Positions 50,056-60,297 of a stretch of 64,000 nt of DNA are shown piece after piece. Below the pieces are notes generated by a model. It was given only the letters and a program-made list of their open reading frames with translations, did not search any database and was not told where the DNA came from. The translations under genes were made by a program, and so were the position numbers. Location: positions 50,920 to 114,919 of the forward strand of contig NZ_MVHH01000009.1 of NCBI RefSeq assembly GCF_002086515.1. The letters run 5' to 3'. The stretch's first letter is position 1. Each line of letters opens with the position of its first letter. The DNA is from Mycolicibacter arupensis. Lineage in GTDB: Bacteria; Actinomycetota; Actinomycetes; Mycobacteriales; Mycobacteriaceae.

Positions 50056-52968
50056 GTGTTCGCCTGGTGGGGTCGAACTGTATACCGCTACCGGTTCATC
50101 GTAATCGGTGTGATGGTGGCGCTCTGCCTGGGTGGCGGGGTTTATGGGATGAGCCTGGGTGAGCACGTGACCCAGAGCGGTTTCTACGACGAGGGCAGCC
50201 AGTCGGTCCAGGCGTCGATCGTCGGTGACGAGGTCTACGGCCGGGACCGCACCAGCCATGTGGTGGCCGTCTTCACCGCCCCCAAGGGCGAGACGGTGGA
50301 CGACCAGCAGTGGTCCGACGGGATCAAGAACGGGCTCAACAAGGTCAAGGACGACCATCCGGACCAGATCATGAGCTGGGTCGGTTACTTCACCAACCCC
50401 GAGGCGCTGGCCAACATGGCCGACCCGGAGAAGAAGCACGCGTTCGCCTCGATCCAGATCAAGGGCGACGACGACGACACCATCTTGAAGAACTACCAGG
50501 CGGTCGAATCCGACCTGCAGCAGCTCGACGGCGGCAAGGTGGAACTCGGCGGTCTGCAGCCGATCGCCAGCGAGTTGACCGGCACCATCGCCACCGACCA
50601 GCAGCGCATGGAGGTGCTGGCACTTCCGCTGGTCGCGGTGGTGCTGTTCTTCGTATTCGGCGGGGTGGTCGCGGCCAGCCTTCCGGTGATCGTCGGTGGG
50701 CTGAGCATCGCCGGCGCAACGGGCATTCTGCGATTCGCCGCCATGTTCGGCCCGATCAACTTCTTCGCTCAGCCGGTGGTCTCGCTGATCGGCCTGGGCA
50801 TTGCGATCGACTACGGCTTGTTCGTCGTGAGTCGATTCCGGGAGGAGATCGCCGAGGGCTACGACACCGAAGCGGCGGTCCGCCGGTCGGTGATGACGGC
50901 CGGCCGCACGGTGGTGTTCTCGGCGGTGCTCATCATCGTCTCGGGAGCGAGCCTGCTCGTGCTGCCGCAGGGATTCGTCAAGGCGATCACCTACGCGATC
51001 TTCGCCTCGGTGGGCCTGGCCGCGCTGTTGTCGATCACCCTGCTGCCCGCCATCCTGGGTGTGCTGGGCAAGAACGTGGACGCGCTCGGCGTACGCACGC
51101 TGTACCGGGTTCCGATCCTGCGTGACTGGGATCTGCACATTCGCGTCATCGACTGGCTCGCGGAGAAGACCCAGAAGACCAAGACCCGCGAAGAGGTCGA
51201 GGCCGGATTCTGGGGCAAGCTGGTCAACTACGTGATGCAGCGTCCACTGGCGTTCGCGATCCCGATCGTGATCGCGATGGTCTTGCTGATCATCCCGCTG
51301 GGCAAGCTGACCTTCGGCGGGATGAGCGAGAAATACCTGCCGCCGGACAACACCGCGCGGGTGGCCCAGGAACACTTCGACGAGATCTTCCCCGGATTCC
51401 GCACCGAGAAGCTGACCCTGGTGATCAAGAGCACCACCGACAAGCCCGTCACCGACCAGCAGGTTGCCGATGTCCGCAACCGCGCGATGGCGATCAGCGG
51501 CTTCGTCGTGCCCGACGACGATCCCACCGAGATGTGGAAGCAGCGGCCCTATCTGCCCGGCGCCTCCAAGGACGAGTCGGTCAAAGTCATCGAGAACGGT
51601 TTGATTAACCGCAACGACGCCGCACAGAAGATCAAGGCGTTGCGTGCCATGAGCACCCCCAAGGGCCTGGAGGTCCTGGTCGGTGGGACTCCCGCACTCG
51701 AACAGGACAGCATCCATGCCCTGGTCAGTCAGGGGCCGCTGATGCTGGTGATCTTGCTGATCACCACGACGCTGTTGATGTTCCTGGCATTCGGGTCGCT
51801 GGTGCTGCCGTTGAAGGCGGCGGTGATGAGCGCGCTGACGTTGGGTTCGACGATGGGCATCTTGACCTGGATGTTCGTCGATGGGCATGGCGCCGGCCTG
51901 CTGAACTTCACCCCGACACCACTGATGGTGGTGGTGATCGCGTTGGTGGTTGCCGTGGGCTGGGGGCTGGCCACCGACTACGAGGTGTTCCTGGTCTCGC
52001 GCATGGTGGAGGCTCGAGAATCCGGGATGTCGACCACCGAGGCCATCCGGATCGGCACGGCCACCACCGGTCGTCTGATCACCGCGGCCGCGCTGATCCT
52101 GGCCGTGGTTGCCGCGTCGTTCGTGTTCTCCGACCTGGTGATGATGAAGTACCTGGCATTCGGCCTGATGGCGGCGCTGCTGCTGGACGCCACCGTGGTC
52201 CGGATGTTCCTGGTGCCGGCGGTGATGAAGCTGCTTGGCGACGACTGCTGGTGGGCGCCGCGCTGGATGAAGCGTCTGCAGAACCGGATCGGGCTCGGCG
52301 AGATCCGGTTGCCCGACGAGCGGCGCCGGGTGACCCGCCGCCCGGCGACGGCGACCGTCGCGCCCGCCCCGGTGGGTGCGGCCGCGCCGCGCCCGACGCA
52401 CGACCCCACTCACCCCGCCCCGGGCCGCGCGGCCCCGGCCCGGCCGCGCGTCACCGAGCAGTTGCCGACTCGTCCGGTGAGCGGCAATCCTTCCAACGCC
52501 CGGACCAACCGGATCAACACCGGACCGACCGAGCCGCCCACCACCCGATTCTCGTCAGGTGAGCCGGCCACCGAGCGTGTGACGTCTCCCGGCGCGGAGC
52601 CGGCGGGCGCCGGCGAGAAGGACCGCGAGATCGAGTCATGGTTGGGCGAGCTGCGCGGCGGTCGTGACGCGGCGCAGTCCCGGCGCGGCCGGCCGGGAGA
52701 CACCGACCCGGACTCCTCCGACGAGCGGACCCGGTCACTGCCCAAGCCCCCGGCGGGAGCCGCGAGCAACACCGAGAATGCCCCGACCACGGCGATCCCG
52801 GCCCCGGGCTCGGCGCCGGATCCCGACAACCCTGCCACCGAGAAGTTCACCGCGGTCACTGAGCAGCCCGGTGAGGACGCAGACGGCAAGCCGCAGAGCC
52901 CGCAACGGCGCGGCTCCGCCGGTGGCCTCAGCGCTGCTGAGCTGCTGCGGCGGGAGGGCCGTTACTGA
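50056..52968 (+). CDS. mmpL3: Trehalose monomycolate flippase/transporter MmpL3
   Basis: 970 residues, RND superfamily. It moves trehalose monomycolate across the plasma membrane for mycolic-acid envelope assembly and is essential. The two proton-relay Asp-Tyr pairs are found at residues 252-253 ([11 protein letters not shown]) and 641-642 ([10 protein letters not shown]), four residues before their M. tuberculosis numbers. The 12 membrane helices and two porter domains have normal length; a Pro/Thr/Arg-rich cytoplasmic tail of about 220 residues follows and is longer than in M. tuberculosis (944 in total). The GTG at 50056 has AAGGAG about 8 nt upstream. Its last 41 bp overlap perM. Confidence 0.96.
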   Translation: MFAWWGRTVYRYRFIVIGVMVALCLGGGVYGMSLGEHVTQSGFYDEGSQSVQASIVGDEVYGRDRTSHVVAVFTAPKGETVDDQQWSDGIKNGLNKVKDDHPDQIMSWVGYFTNPEALANMADPEKKHAFASIQIKGDDDDTILKNYQAVESDLQQLDGGKVELGGLQPIASELTGTIATDQQRMEVLALPLVAVVLFFVFGGVVAASLPVIVGGLSIAGATGILRFAAMFGPINFFAQPVVSLIGLGIAIDYGLFVVSRFREEIAEGYDTEAAVRRSVMTAGRTVVFSAVLIIVSGASLLVLPQGFVKAITYAIFASVGLAALLSITLLPAILGVLGKNVDALGVRTLYRVPILRDWDLHIRVIDWLAEKTQKTKTREEVEAGFWGKLVNYVMQRPLAFAIPIVIAMVLLIIPLGKLTFGGMSEKYLPPDNTARVAQEHFDEIFPGFRTEKLTLVIKSTTDKPVTDQQVADVRNRAMAISGFVVPDDDPTEMWKQRPYLPGASKDESVKVIENGLINRNDAAQKIKALRAMSTPKGLEVLVGGTPALEQDSIHALVSQGPLMLVILLITTTLLMFLAFGSLVLPLKAAVMSALTLGSTMGILTWMFVDGHGAGLLNFTPTPLMVVVIALVVAVGWGLATDYEVFLVSRMVEARESGMSTTEAIRIGTATTGRLITAAALILAVVAASFVFSDLVMMKYLAFGLMAALLLDATVVRMFLVPAVMKLLGDDCWWAPRWMKRLQNRIGLGEIRLPDERRRVTRRPATATVAPAPVGAAAPRPTHDPTHPAPGRAAPARPRVTEQLPTRPVSGNPSNARTNRINTGPTEPPTTRFSSGEPATERVTSPGAEPAGAGEKDREIESWLGELRGGRDAAQSRRGRPGDTDPDSSDERTRSLPKPPAGAASNTENAPTTAIPAPGSAPDPDNPATEKFTAVTEQPGEDADGKPQSPQRRGSAGGLSAAELLRREGRY

Positions 52969-54076
52969 CGTCGCCGGATTCCGGGTCCGCCGGATCGTCA
53001 TCGTTGACGTCCGGCGGGCCGCTGTCCGAAGAGCCGACGAGCACGCGGACCGCCCGGTCGATGAAGGCGATCAGCGGGACCGCAAGGAGGGCGCCGACGA
53101 TGCCCGCGAGGATTACTCCGGTGGAGATCCCCAACACCACCGCGAGCGGGTGGATCGAGACGGCACGTCCCATGAGCAGTGGTTGCAGCACATGGGCTTC
53201 CAGCTGGTTGACGGCGATGATCAGCCCCAGGGTGACGAGCCCGTAGATCCAGCCCTTGGCGATCAGTGCGACCAGCACCGCCAGCAGGCCGGTGAGCACC
53301 GCACCGACCAGCGGGATGAAGGCTCCCAAGAACACCAGCGAGGCCAGGGGCAGCGCTAGCGGCACGGCCATCACCGCCAGGCCGATACCGATGCCGAGGG
53401 CATCGACCAGCGCCACCAGGAACGTGGCCCGAACGTAGCCGATCAGTGATTCGAATCCGGCGACACCGGCGGCGTGCACGGTCTCACGGACGTTGCTCGG
53501 GAAGAACTTCACCGTGAACCGCCAGATGTCGCGGCCGCCGTAGAGGAAGAAGATCAGCGCGAACAGCACGACGAAGGCGCCGGTGAAGATCTTGGTGATG
53601 GTCTCGGCGGTCGAGAGCGCCCCGCTGGTCAGTTTGGCCTGGTTGTTGCGCAGGGCGGTGACCACCGTATCGCCGGCACTATCGATCTGCTCGCTGCTCA
53701 GGTGTAGCGGCCCCTCGACCAACCAGTGCTGCGTCGAATTGATCACCTGGGTGACCTGTTCGACCAGTTCGGGCACCCCGTCGATGAACTGGTCGATCAC
53801 GAAGCTCAACAGTCCCGCGAGCACTGCCAGGCCGCTCAGTAGGAGCAGGAACACCGCCAATCCACGGTGCACGCCGTGCCGCGACAGCCAGTCCACACCG
53901 GGCAGCAGCAGCGCGGACATCATCATCGCGATCGCGACCGGGACGACGATCACTTCGAGACGCCGCATGACCAGCAGCACCACCAGCGCCGCGCCGAACA
54001 ACAGCAGCAGGCGCCAGGCCCAGGCGGCTGCCTTTCTTACCGTGGGATGGACGGATTCGTCTGCGCTGGCTGACAT
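52928..54076 (-). CDS. perM: PerM, AI-2E/PerM family membrane protein
   Basis: 382 residues, with about eight transmembrane helices in the AI-2E family pattern and a conserved loop [20 protein letters not shown] near the C-terminal half. M. tuberculosis PerM (Rv0205) is needed for cell division and persistence under low magnesium or acid stress. It is convergent with mmpL3, and its C-terminal 13 codons overlap the mmpL3 tail. The Asp/Pro-rich tail ([12 protein letters not shown]) is the overlapping part. The ATG at 54076 has TACGCT 6 nt upstream, so the transcript is probably leaderless. Confidence 0.9.
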   Translation of the reverse strand: MSASADESVHPTVRKAAAWAWRLLLLFGAALVVLLVMRRLEVIVVPVAIAMMMSALLLPGVDWLSRHGVHRGLAVFLLLLSGLAVLAGLLSFVIDQFIDGVPELVEQVTQVINSTQHWLVEGPLHLSSEQIDSAGDTVVTALRNNQAKLTSGALSTAETITKIFTGAFVVLFALIFFLYGGRDIWRFTVKFFPSNVRETVHAAGVAGFESLIGYVRATFLVALVDALGIGIGLAVMAVPLALPLASLVFLGAFIPLVGAVLTGLLAVLVALIAKGWIYGLVTLGLIIAVNQLEAHVLQPLLMGRAVSIHPLAVVLGISTGVILAGIVGALLAVPLIAFIDRAVRVLVGSSDSGPPDVNDDDPADPESGDVSNGPPAAAAQQR

Positions 54077-54082
54077 TCCGGT

Positions 54083-54088
54083 AGCGTA
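54083..54088 (-). promoter_or_regulatory. -10 element of a leaderless perM transcript
   Basis: TACGCT on the minus strand ends 6 nt before the ATG at 54076. Confidence 0.5.
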
Positions 54089-54140
54089 ACGATGCCGCAG
54101 CGGGTGTACATCACGTAGCCGAATATCGCTGTGCCGCGGC

Positions 54141-54146
54141 TAACCT
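54141..54146 (+). promoter_or_regulatory. -10 element of the Rv0204c-like gene
   Basis: TAACCT ends 8 nt before the ATG at 54155, near-leaderless spacing. Confidence 0.4.
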
Positions 54147-54154
54147 CTGAATTC

Positions 54155-55372
54155 ATGTCCCCCGCACCCTGTTCTGCCGATTGCGTCACGCGCGACGCAG
54201 TCGAGCAACACGGCGGCGGCAGGTATCGGTGGATCCGCTCGGTGCTCATCGGACTGGTCGCGGTGGTGCTCACCGCCGAGATCGCACTGGTGTGGGACCA
54301 GCTCTGCGCCGCCTGGTGCAGTCTGTGCCGCGCAGACGGTCGCTGGTTGGTGGGGGCGGTGGTGGCCGCGGCCGCGTCCATGCACAGCTTCGCGCAGATC
54401 CAGCGAACCCTGCTGAGCTCGGCCGGGGTGCACGTGACACAGCGGAGGTCCGAGGCCGCCTTCTACGCCGCCAACTCGCTGAGCACCACGCTGCCCGGCG
54501 GCCCCGTGCTCTCGGCGACATTCTTGTACCGACAACAGCGTCGCTGGGGGGCTTCCCCGGTGGTGGCGTCCTGGCAATTGGTGATGTCGGGAGTGCTGCA
54601 GGCGGTAGGCCTGGCGGTACTGGGTCTGGGCGGGGCGATTCTGCTCGGCGCTCGCAGCAACCCGTTCTCGCTGTTGTTCACCCTCGGTGGATTCGTCGCA
54701 CTGCTGCTGCTGGCGCAGGCGGCCGCGTCACGACCGGAGCTGATCGACGGTATCGGCGTGCGGGTGCTGACCTGGGTGAACGCCGTGCGCTCCCGGCCCG
54801 CTGACACCGGGCTGGCGCCCCTACGCCGGATGCTCGGTCAATTGGAGTCGGTGAGCCTGGGACGACGCGCCGCATCGACGGCTTTCGGCTGGTCTTTGTT
54901 CAACTGGGTCGCCGACGTGGCCTGCCTGGCCTGCGCGGCCTACGCCGCAGGCGGGCGGGCGTCGGTGGCCGGCCTGACGGTGGCCTACGCCGCCGCACGC
55001 GCGGCAGCGACGATCCCCCTGATACCCGGGGGTCTGCTGGTCGTGGAGGCAGTGTTGGTGCCCGGGCTGGTATCCAGCGGGCTGAGCCTCCCGGACGCCA
55101 TCTCGGCGGTCCTGGTCTATCGGCTGATCAGTTGGCTGCTGATCTCCGCCGTCGGCTGGGTGGTGTTCGTCATGGTGTTTCGCACCGACACTGCGGCCGA
55201 TCACGACGCGGATCCGCCCTTGGCAGCGCTCAGCGAATCGCTACCGGTTGGGTCACTGCCCCGGCCGGCGGTCCGCTCACTGGCAGGCCGTTCACCGGGA
55301 GGCCGCCGACGCCCGGCAAGCCGCCCTGCGCCTGTGCGGCCTGCAACAGTCCGAGCACCTGCGGCACGCTGA
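54155..55372 (+). CDS. Lysylphosphatidylglycerol-synthase-like (UPF0104) membrane protein, Rv0204c-like
   Basis: 405 residues. The membrane part (about residues 30-345) follows the LPG_synthase_TM family: YAANSLSTTLPGGPVLSATFLYRQQRRWGASP is the typical loop, and TIPLIPGGLLVVEAVLV the second. Relatives move or modify lipids. The C-terminal 55 residues are Arg/Pro/Ala-rich and are encoded on the strand opposite the end of the hemophore gene, overlapping it by 143 bp; this tail looks like extension by read-through of an antisense frame rather than a functional domain. The ATG at 54155 is preferred over 54131. Confidence 0.8.
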   Translation: MSPAPCSADCVTRDAVEQHGGGRYRWIRSVLIGLVAVVLTAEIALVWDQLCAAWCSLCRADGRWLVGAVVAAAASMHSFAQIQRTLLSSAGVHVTQRRSEAAFYAANSLSTTLPGGPVLSATFLYRQQRRWGASPVVASWQLVMSGVLQAVGLAVLGLGGAILLGARSNPFSLLFTLGGFVALLLLAQAAASRPELIDGIGVRVLTWVNAVRSRPADTGLAPLRRMLGQLESVSLGRRAASTAFGWSLFNWVADVACLACAAYAAGGRASVAGLTVAYAAARAAATIPLIPGGLLVVEAVLVPGLVSSGLSLPDAISAVLVYRLISWLLISAVGWVVFVMVFRTDTAADHDADPPLAALSESLPVGSLPRPAVRSLAGRSPGGRRRPASRPAPVRPATVRAPAAR

Positions 55373-55751
55373 CCGCCAGCTTGCACTGATCGCTGACCTC
55401 CTGCACCGGCGCGATGATCTTGGCCAAGTCGTCCTGAACCTTCGGGTTGGCCTCGAAGTGCGACTTCAGGTTGGCCAGCGTCTGGGGACCGGGCTGTTGC
55501 TGAAGCGCGCCGGTCATCACCTGATTGGTGTCCGGGTGCGAGTCCAGGTAGTCACCGGTCGAGATGACGGCCTTGCCCACGGTCCGCGCGATCTCACTGG
55601 CCACGCAGGGGTCTTTGGCCGCGGTCGCCGAAGGCGCCGACGGCGTCACGAGCACGGCCGCGGCGGCGGCCCCACCCAGCACTACCGACAGGGAGGCGAG
55701 GGCGCCCGTGCTCGACAGGCTGCGGCGCACGGTGGCACGAATGAGGTTCAC
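55230..55751 (-). CDS. Secreted heme-binding protein (Rv0203-like hemophore)
   Basis: 173 residues. A signal peptide runs to about residue 44 (VVLGGAAAAAVLVTPSAPSATAA), then the mature helical domain with the two Cys (DPCVASE, DQCKLAV) that form a disulfide. The Tyr and His of TGDYLDSHPDTNQ and the His of LKSHFEANP correspond to residues reported to bind heme in Rv0203. It would pass heme to MmpL11, encoded next to it. The C-terminal 30 residues are Gly/Pro-rich and overlap the convergent gene. The GTG at 55751 is preceded by AGGAGAA at about 5 nt. Confidence 0.87.
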   Translation of the reverse strand: MNLIRATVRRSLSSTGALASLSVVLGGAAAAAVLVTPSAPSATAAKDPCVASEIARTVGKAVISTGDYLDSHPDTNQVMTGALQQQPGPQTLANLKSHFEANPKVQDDLAKIIAPVQEVSDQCKLAVSVPQVLGLLQAAQAQGGLPGVGGLPVNGLPVSGPPAGAVTQPVAIR

Positions 55752-56074
55752 GAGTTTCTCCTGACAACAGACGAGATTTCCGATCAGCCCCTACGGCGCC
55801 CCGCCACAGTGCGGACAGGCGATCACAGGGTTGGTCTGGTGTGCTGGTGCGATGCCCCCCGGCAGCAACGGCAGATCGAAAGACGGCCTTTTCCCCATCC
55901 TGACAGTAACCACCTAAGGCCGCCACCCGAGCGCAGGTCAGCCTGGTCACAGTGCGGTTCCCAGCTGGCATCAGAGCAGCTCAGAGGCGAGAGAAACGGC
56001 CGGCGTGAGACGTTGCTGCGGTAGGCTCGCAGCACGGTTGCGGGCGAGAGCGGAGAGACGAAATCCAGCAGTTC
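55752..56074. other. Intergenic region between hemophore gene and mmpL11
   Basis: 323 bp separating divergent genes. A TAGGCT -10-like hexamer at 56022-56027 could serve mmpL11, leaving a leader of about 40 nt. On the minus strand TACTGT lies within the centre of the gap. I see no coding region, hairpin or consensus iron box in it. Confidence 0.5.
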
Positions 56075-59071
56075 ATGATGCGCTTCAGCAGCAACCTGCG
56101 CAGATTCCGCTGGGTGGTCTTCACAGGGTGGCTACTGGCTGTCATCCCCTCGCTGTACCTGGCCGGTACCCAGTCCGGACACCTGACCGGCGGCGGTTTC
56201 GAGGTCCAGGGATCGCAGTCGCTGCACGTCCAGTATCAGCTCGAGGATCACTTCCCGGAGCAGGGTGCGTCACCGCTGGCTCTGGTGGCCGCGCCCCGCG
56301 CCGACGCCACTTACCGCGACATGAAGGATGCGGTCGCGCTGCTCCAGCAGGCCGCCGGCGAGGTTGCCAGCGTGACGGTGCTGCCCGACACGACGCAGCC
56401 GCCGCCCCGGCCGGACCGGCCCTACGTGGTGTCCCTGCGGGTGGACTTCAACAACACCGGCGCGGTCGACGTCGCCAAGAAGTTGCGCACCAAACTGGGC
56501 GTGGAAGGCGAGCACCCGGGCCGGATCGAGAACGGTTCGGTGAACCTCTACGTGATCGGGCAGGGCGCGCTCGGCGCCGCCGCGTCTGCCAAGACCAAGC
56601 AGGACATCGGTGCCGCGGAGCGCTGGAATCTGCCGATCGTGCTGATCGTGCTGCTGGCGGTGTTCGGTTCGCTGGCGGCCGCCGCCATCCCGCTGGCGCT
56701 GGGAATCGGCACCGTGATCGTCACGATGGGGCTGGTCTATCTGCTGTCGATGTTCACCGCGATGTCGGTGTTCGTCACCTCGACGGTCTCGATGTTCGGT
56801 ATCGCTCTGGCGATCGACTATTCCCTGTTCATCCTGATGCGTTATCGCGAGGAGCTGCGGGCCGGCCGCCAACCGGAGGAAGCCGTCGATGCCGCGATGG
56901 CGACGTCCGGCCTGGCGGTGGTGCTGTCCGGTCTCACCGTGGTGGCCTCCCTGACCGGGATCTACCTGATCAATACACCGGTGCTGGTCTCGATGGCCAC
57001 CGGAGCGATCCTGTCCGTCTCGGTCGCGGTGCTGGCCTCGGTCAGCCTCACCCCGGTGGTGCTGGCCGTGTTCGGCCGGGCGGTCGCCAAGCGGTCCGCG
57101 CTGCTGCACTGGACGCGGGGCCCGCAGGCCCTGCAATCGCGCTTCTGGACCCGCTGGACGGCATCGGTCATGCGCCGCCCGTGGGCATCGGCGCTGGTGA
57201 CCGCGGCGTTTCTGCTGGCGCTCGCGGCACCGGCGCTGTCGCTGTCGCTGGGCAACAGCATGCTTCGCCAGTTCGACTCCTCCCATGAGCTCCGGGGCGG
57301 GGTGGCCGCGGCGGCTCAGGCCCTGGGACCGGGAGCGCTGGGACCCATCCGGGTCCTGGTGACCATCCCGGGCGCGGATGCCTCAGCGCCGTCGCACGCC
57401 GCGACGTTCGCCGCCATCCGCCAGGAGATGTCCCAGGCTCCCAACATCGCCTCGGTGTCTCCCCCGGTGTTCGGCGATGACAACAGCAGCGGCCTGCTGT
57501 CCGCGGTGCTGTCGGTGGATCCCGAGGACATGGCTGCCCGGGACACCGTCGACTGGATGCGCGAACACCTGCCGGCGGCGGCCGGTTCGCCAGCGATCCA
57601 GGTGGATGTCGGCGGACCGACTGCGTTGATCAAGGACTTCGACGACCGCGTTGCTGCTGCCGAACCGATCGTGTTCGTGTTCGTGGCGCTGATCGCCTTC
57701 CTGATGTTGCTGGTCTCGATTCAGTCGGTGTTCCTGGCGCTCAAGGGCGTCGTGATGACGGTGCTGTCGGTGGCCGCCGCCTACGGAAGCCTGGTCATGG
57801 TGTTCCAGTGGGGCTGGCTGGAAAGGCTCGGTTTCGCGGCGACCGGATCCATCGACACATTCATCCCGCCGCTGGTCCTGGCGATGACGTTCGGCTTGTC
57901 GATGGACTACGAGATCTTCCTGCTGACCCGCATCAGAGAGCGGTTCCTGCAGACCGGAAATACCCACGATGCCGTCGCCTACGGGGTGTCCACCAGCGCC
58001 CGGACCATTACCAGCGCCGCCCTGATCATGATCGCGGTATTCATCGGTTTCGCGTTCGCCGGGATGCCGCTGGTTGCCGAGCTGGGTGTGGCCTGCGCGG
58101 TCGCGATCGCGGTGGACGCCACGGTGGTGCGGCTGGTGCTGGTTCCGGCGCTCATGGCGATGTTCGCCGAGTGGAACTGGTGGCTGCCGCGGTGGCTGGC
58201 CCGGATCCTGCCGTCAGTGGACTTCGAGAAGCCCCTGCCCACGGTGGATCTGGGCGACGTCGTGGTGATCCCCGATGACATCTCCGCCCTGATCACCCCC
58301 AGCGCCGACCTTCGTGTGGTGGTCAAGTCGGCGGCAAGGCTCAAAGACCTGGTCCCCGACGCCGTCTGTGTCAGCGATCCGTTGGCGCTGCGCGGCTGCG
58401 GCGTGACCGACCTGGCGACCAGCAAGATCGAGGCGGTTCCGGTCAGCTCCGGATCGGCAGGATCGTCGCAGGCAGGCCCCCGAGGGGTGAGCCAGGCGCT
58501 GGCCAGGCTGACCGGCAGCTGGCAATCCCGCTCCGGGACCGACCGGGCTCAACCGCGCACGGTGCGGCCGGTGCACCCGGTGACGGTGTGGCGGCGGCGG
58601 CTCGCGGTGGCGCTGGACGCACTGGAGACCGAAACGTGGGCGGCCAACGAGATCGGGCTGGAAGGACCGTCGCTGACCCGGCGCCTGCCCATGGAGACCG
58701 CCGCCGTTCAACTGCCCACCGGCGATCGACTGCAGATCCCCACCGGCGCCGAGACCCTGCGACTGGCGGGCTACCTGGTGCTCGCGCGCAATAGCCTGCG
58801 GGACTACGCGGGACTCGCCGAGCTTGCCGGCGCACTCGGCCCCAAAACCGTCGCTGAGGCGCTCGGCGAGATCGACAGGTATTACTCTGGTCAACCAGTC
58901 GACGGACGATGGATGGCCAGCCAGCTGGCCTGTCGGCTCGCCGATCCGGAACCCACCGCACGCGGCGACTACGCTTCCGGCGAGGACGCTGCGGAGGCGA
59001 GCACGGACTGGGACGAAGTCCAAGGGCGCTGCCTGGCAGTTGCCGTAGCGATGCTGGAGGAGGCGAGGTGA
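56075..59071 (+). CDS. mmpL11: MmpL11, RND-family lipid transporter
   Basis: 998 residues. It has the MmpL membrane plan with two porter domains; the Asp-Tyr relay is seen as GIALAIDYSLFILMRY and FGLSMDYEIFLLTRIRE. A cytoplasmic C-terminal region of about 280 residues resembles that of M. tuberculosis MmpL11 (HPVTVWRRRLAVALDALETETW; LPTGDRLQIPTGAETLR). MmpL11 exports monomeromycolyl-diacylglycerol and mycolate wax esters and has been linked to heme uptake with Rv0203. Two ATGs (56075, 56078) start it. Its stop overlaps the GTG of the next gene (GTGA). Confidence 0.95.
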   Translation: MMRFSSNLRRFRWVVFTGWLLAVIPSLYLAGTQSGHLTGGGFEVQGSQSLHVQYQLEDHFPEQGASPLALVAAPRADATYRDMKDAVALLQQAAGEVASVTVLPDTTQPPPRPDRPYVVSLRVDFNNTGAVDVAKKLRTKLGVEGEHPGRIENGSVNLYVIGQGALGAAASAKTKQDIGAAERWNLPIVLIVLLAVFGSLAAAAIPLALGIGTVIVTMGLVYLLSMFTAMSVFVTSTVSMFGIALAIDYSLFILMRYREELRAGRQPEEAVDAAMATSGLAVVLSGLTVVASLTGIYLINTPVLVSMATGAILSVSVAVLASVSLTPVVLAVFGRAVAKRSALLHWTRGPQALQSRFWTRWTASVMRRPWASALVTAAFLLALAAPALSLSLGNSMLRQFDSSHELRGGVAAAAQALGPGALGPIRVLVTIPGADASAPSHAATFAAIRQEMSQAPNIASVSPPVFGDDNSSGLLSAVLSVDPEDMAARDTVDWMREHLPAAAGSPAIQVDVGGPTALIKDFDDRVAAAEPIVFVFVALIAFLMLLVSIQSVFLALKGVVMTVLSVAAAYGSLVMVFQWGWLERLGFAATGSIDTFIPPLVLAMTFGLSMDYEIFLLTRIRERFLQTGNTHDAVAYGVSTSARTITSAALIMIAVFIGFAFAGMPLVAELGVACAVAIAVDATVVRLVLVPALMAMFAEWNWWLPRWLARILPSVDFEKPLPTVDLGDVVVIPDDISALITPSADLRVVVKSAARLKDLVPDAVCVSDPLALRGCGVTDLATSKIEAVPVSSGSAGSSQAGPRGVSQALARLTGSWQSRSGTDRAQPRTVRPVHPVTVWRRRLAVALDALETETWAANEIGLEGPSLTRRLPMETAAVQLPTGDRLQIPTGAETLRLAGYLVLARNSLRDYAGLAELAGALGPKTVAEALGEIDRYYSGQPVDGRWMASQLACRLADPEPTARGDYASGEDAAEASTDWDEVQGRCLAVAVAMLEEAR

Positions 59072-59562
59072 CGTTGGCCGCGGACCGCCGTCGTGGGTCG
59101 CTGCCCTGGCAGCCGGCCGGCGACACCGACCGGCCGGTCGAGTTCTGGCCCACCTCGGCCATCCGTTCTGCGTTGCAGAGCGGCGACATCGGCACCTGGC
59201 AGCTCATCGTGGTCGCGCTCAAACGCGACCCCTACGGCCGCACGGCCCGCCAAGTCGAAGAGGTGCTGGACGGCAGCCCGTCGTTCGGTATAGCCAAGGC
59301 GCTCGCAGAGGTCCTGAGCCGCGCTCGCGCGCACCTGGAGGCCAACGAACGCGCGGAGGTGGCGCGGCACATGCGGGTGCTCATCGAACGATGCGGCCTG
59401 AGCCAGCAGGAGTTCGCCTCACGGATCGGCGTTCCGGCCGACACGCTCGGCGAATACCTCAGCGCCGCCGTGAGTCCGCCGGCGTCGCTGATGGTCCGGA
59501 TGCGTCGGCTGTCGGACCGTTTTGTCAAACTGCACACCCGCGACACGCCCGACGTCCTCTGA
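59068..59562 (+). CDS. Helix-turn-helix (XRE-like) protein, Rv0201c-like
   Basis: 164 residues. The C-terminal half carries an XRE-type HTH: MRVLIERCGLSQQEFASRIGVPADTLGEYLSAAVSPPASLMVRM. The N-terminal half has a Trp-rich start (LPWQPAG, FWPTSAIRSAL) with a helix ending RTARQVEEVL. The GTG start overlaps the mmpL11 stop, so the two are coupled; GGAGG lies 8 nt upstream. A link of a DNA-binding protein to MmpL11 is conserved with Rv0201c. Its targets are unknown. Confidence 0.82.
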   Translation: MTLAADRRRGSLPWQPAGDTDRPVEFWPTSAIRSALQSGDIGTWQLIVVALKRDPYGRTARQVEEVLDGSPSFGIAKALAEVLSRARAHLEANERAEVARHMRVLIERCGLSQQEFASRIGVPADTLGEYLSAAVSPPASLMVRMRRLSDRFVKLHTRDTPDVL

Positions 59563-59583
59563 CGCCGGGCCTGCCGCTTGGGC

Positions 59584-60297
59584 TCAGCGCGCGTGGATCG
59601 GTGACATCTCCAGGACCAGCCATTGGTTGTCTCGCTTGGTCAGCGTGACCCGGACCGGGACCACCGACTGCTTGACCTGTTGATTGGCCACAGTCTGGAC
59701 GCTGCGCATCACCACAGCCACCCGGGCGGCCGACGGCCCAAGCGCCTCGACACCGGCACTGAGTGTGTCCGCGTCGACCGCGATATTGCGGCTTGCCATG
59801 TCGTTGGCGGTCCGGCCGATGCTCTCCCGGAAGGCAGCGACGCGGTCGGGAACCATGAAGGAAGCCGCCTTGTCGATCGAGGCTTCGGGGTCGGCCGGCG
59901 AGACCGTGGCGGCGGCTTCTGCCATGCCCACCGCGGCCGCTACCACCGCATAGGAGTCGGCCTCCAGATCACGGTCTGGCACCGTCCAGCGCAGATAACC
60001 CAGCACCGCCGACGCGACCAGTGCCGTGGCAGCCAGTGCGACAACCCCGAAGCGCAGGCCCGGCCGTTCGTTGTCGGTGCCGACCGTGACTTTGTCGCGG
60101 CGCAGCAGCACGAAGTTGATCACCATGCCCTCGACGATCAACAGCACCAGCACCGAGCACAGCGACACGTACCACAGCGGCCAGGCCAGGGTCAGGCCCA
60201 CCAGCAGCAGGCCGCCGACGGCAGCCAGTGGTGCGACGACGTCGACGGCCACGACCCGCCAGAGCGGCGGCGATTTCAGCAGTTCCAGCTTGCTCAT
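59584..60297 (-). CDS. Mce-associated-like membrane protein (Rv0200-like)
   Basis: 237 residues with three hydrophobic helices near 15-40, 42-66 and 82-103, followed by an extracytoplasmic domain of about 125 residues that resembles the Mam/SnoaL-like domains of Mce-associated proteins (VPVRVTLTKRDNQWLVLEM at the end). Its ATG overlaps the stop of the upstream gene by 4 bp (ATGA, 60294-60297). It matches Rv0200 by position; function is not established, though Mce-associated proteins stabilise lipid importers. Confidence 0.75.
   Translation of the reverse strand: MSKLELLKSPPLWRVVAVDVVAPLAAVGGLLLVGLTLAWPLWYVSLCSVLVLLIVEGMVINFVLLRRDKVTVGTDNERPGLRFGVVALAATALVASAVLGYLRWTVPDRDLEADSYAVVAAAVGMAEAAATVSPADPEASIDKAASFMVPDRVAAFRESIGRTANDMASRNIAVDADTLSAGVEALGPSAARVAVVMRSVQTVANQQVKQSVVPVRVTLTKRDNQWLVLEMSPIHAR

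Noticed and set aside
50038..52413. 791-codon open frame antisense to mmpL3
   Set aside because: Composition is that of a shadow frame (runs of His, Gln, Arg and Gly; no domain), fully covered by an essential, conserved gene on the other strand.
55752..56074. Possible iron-box or small gene ahead of the hemophore and mmpL11
   Set aside because: I looked for an IdeR-like palindrome and for a short ORF with a ribosome site and found neither.
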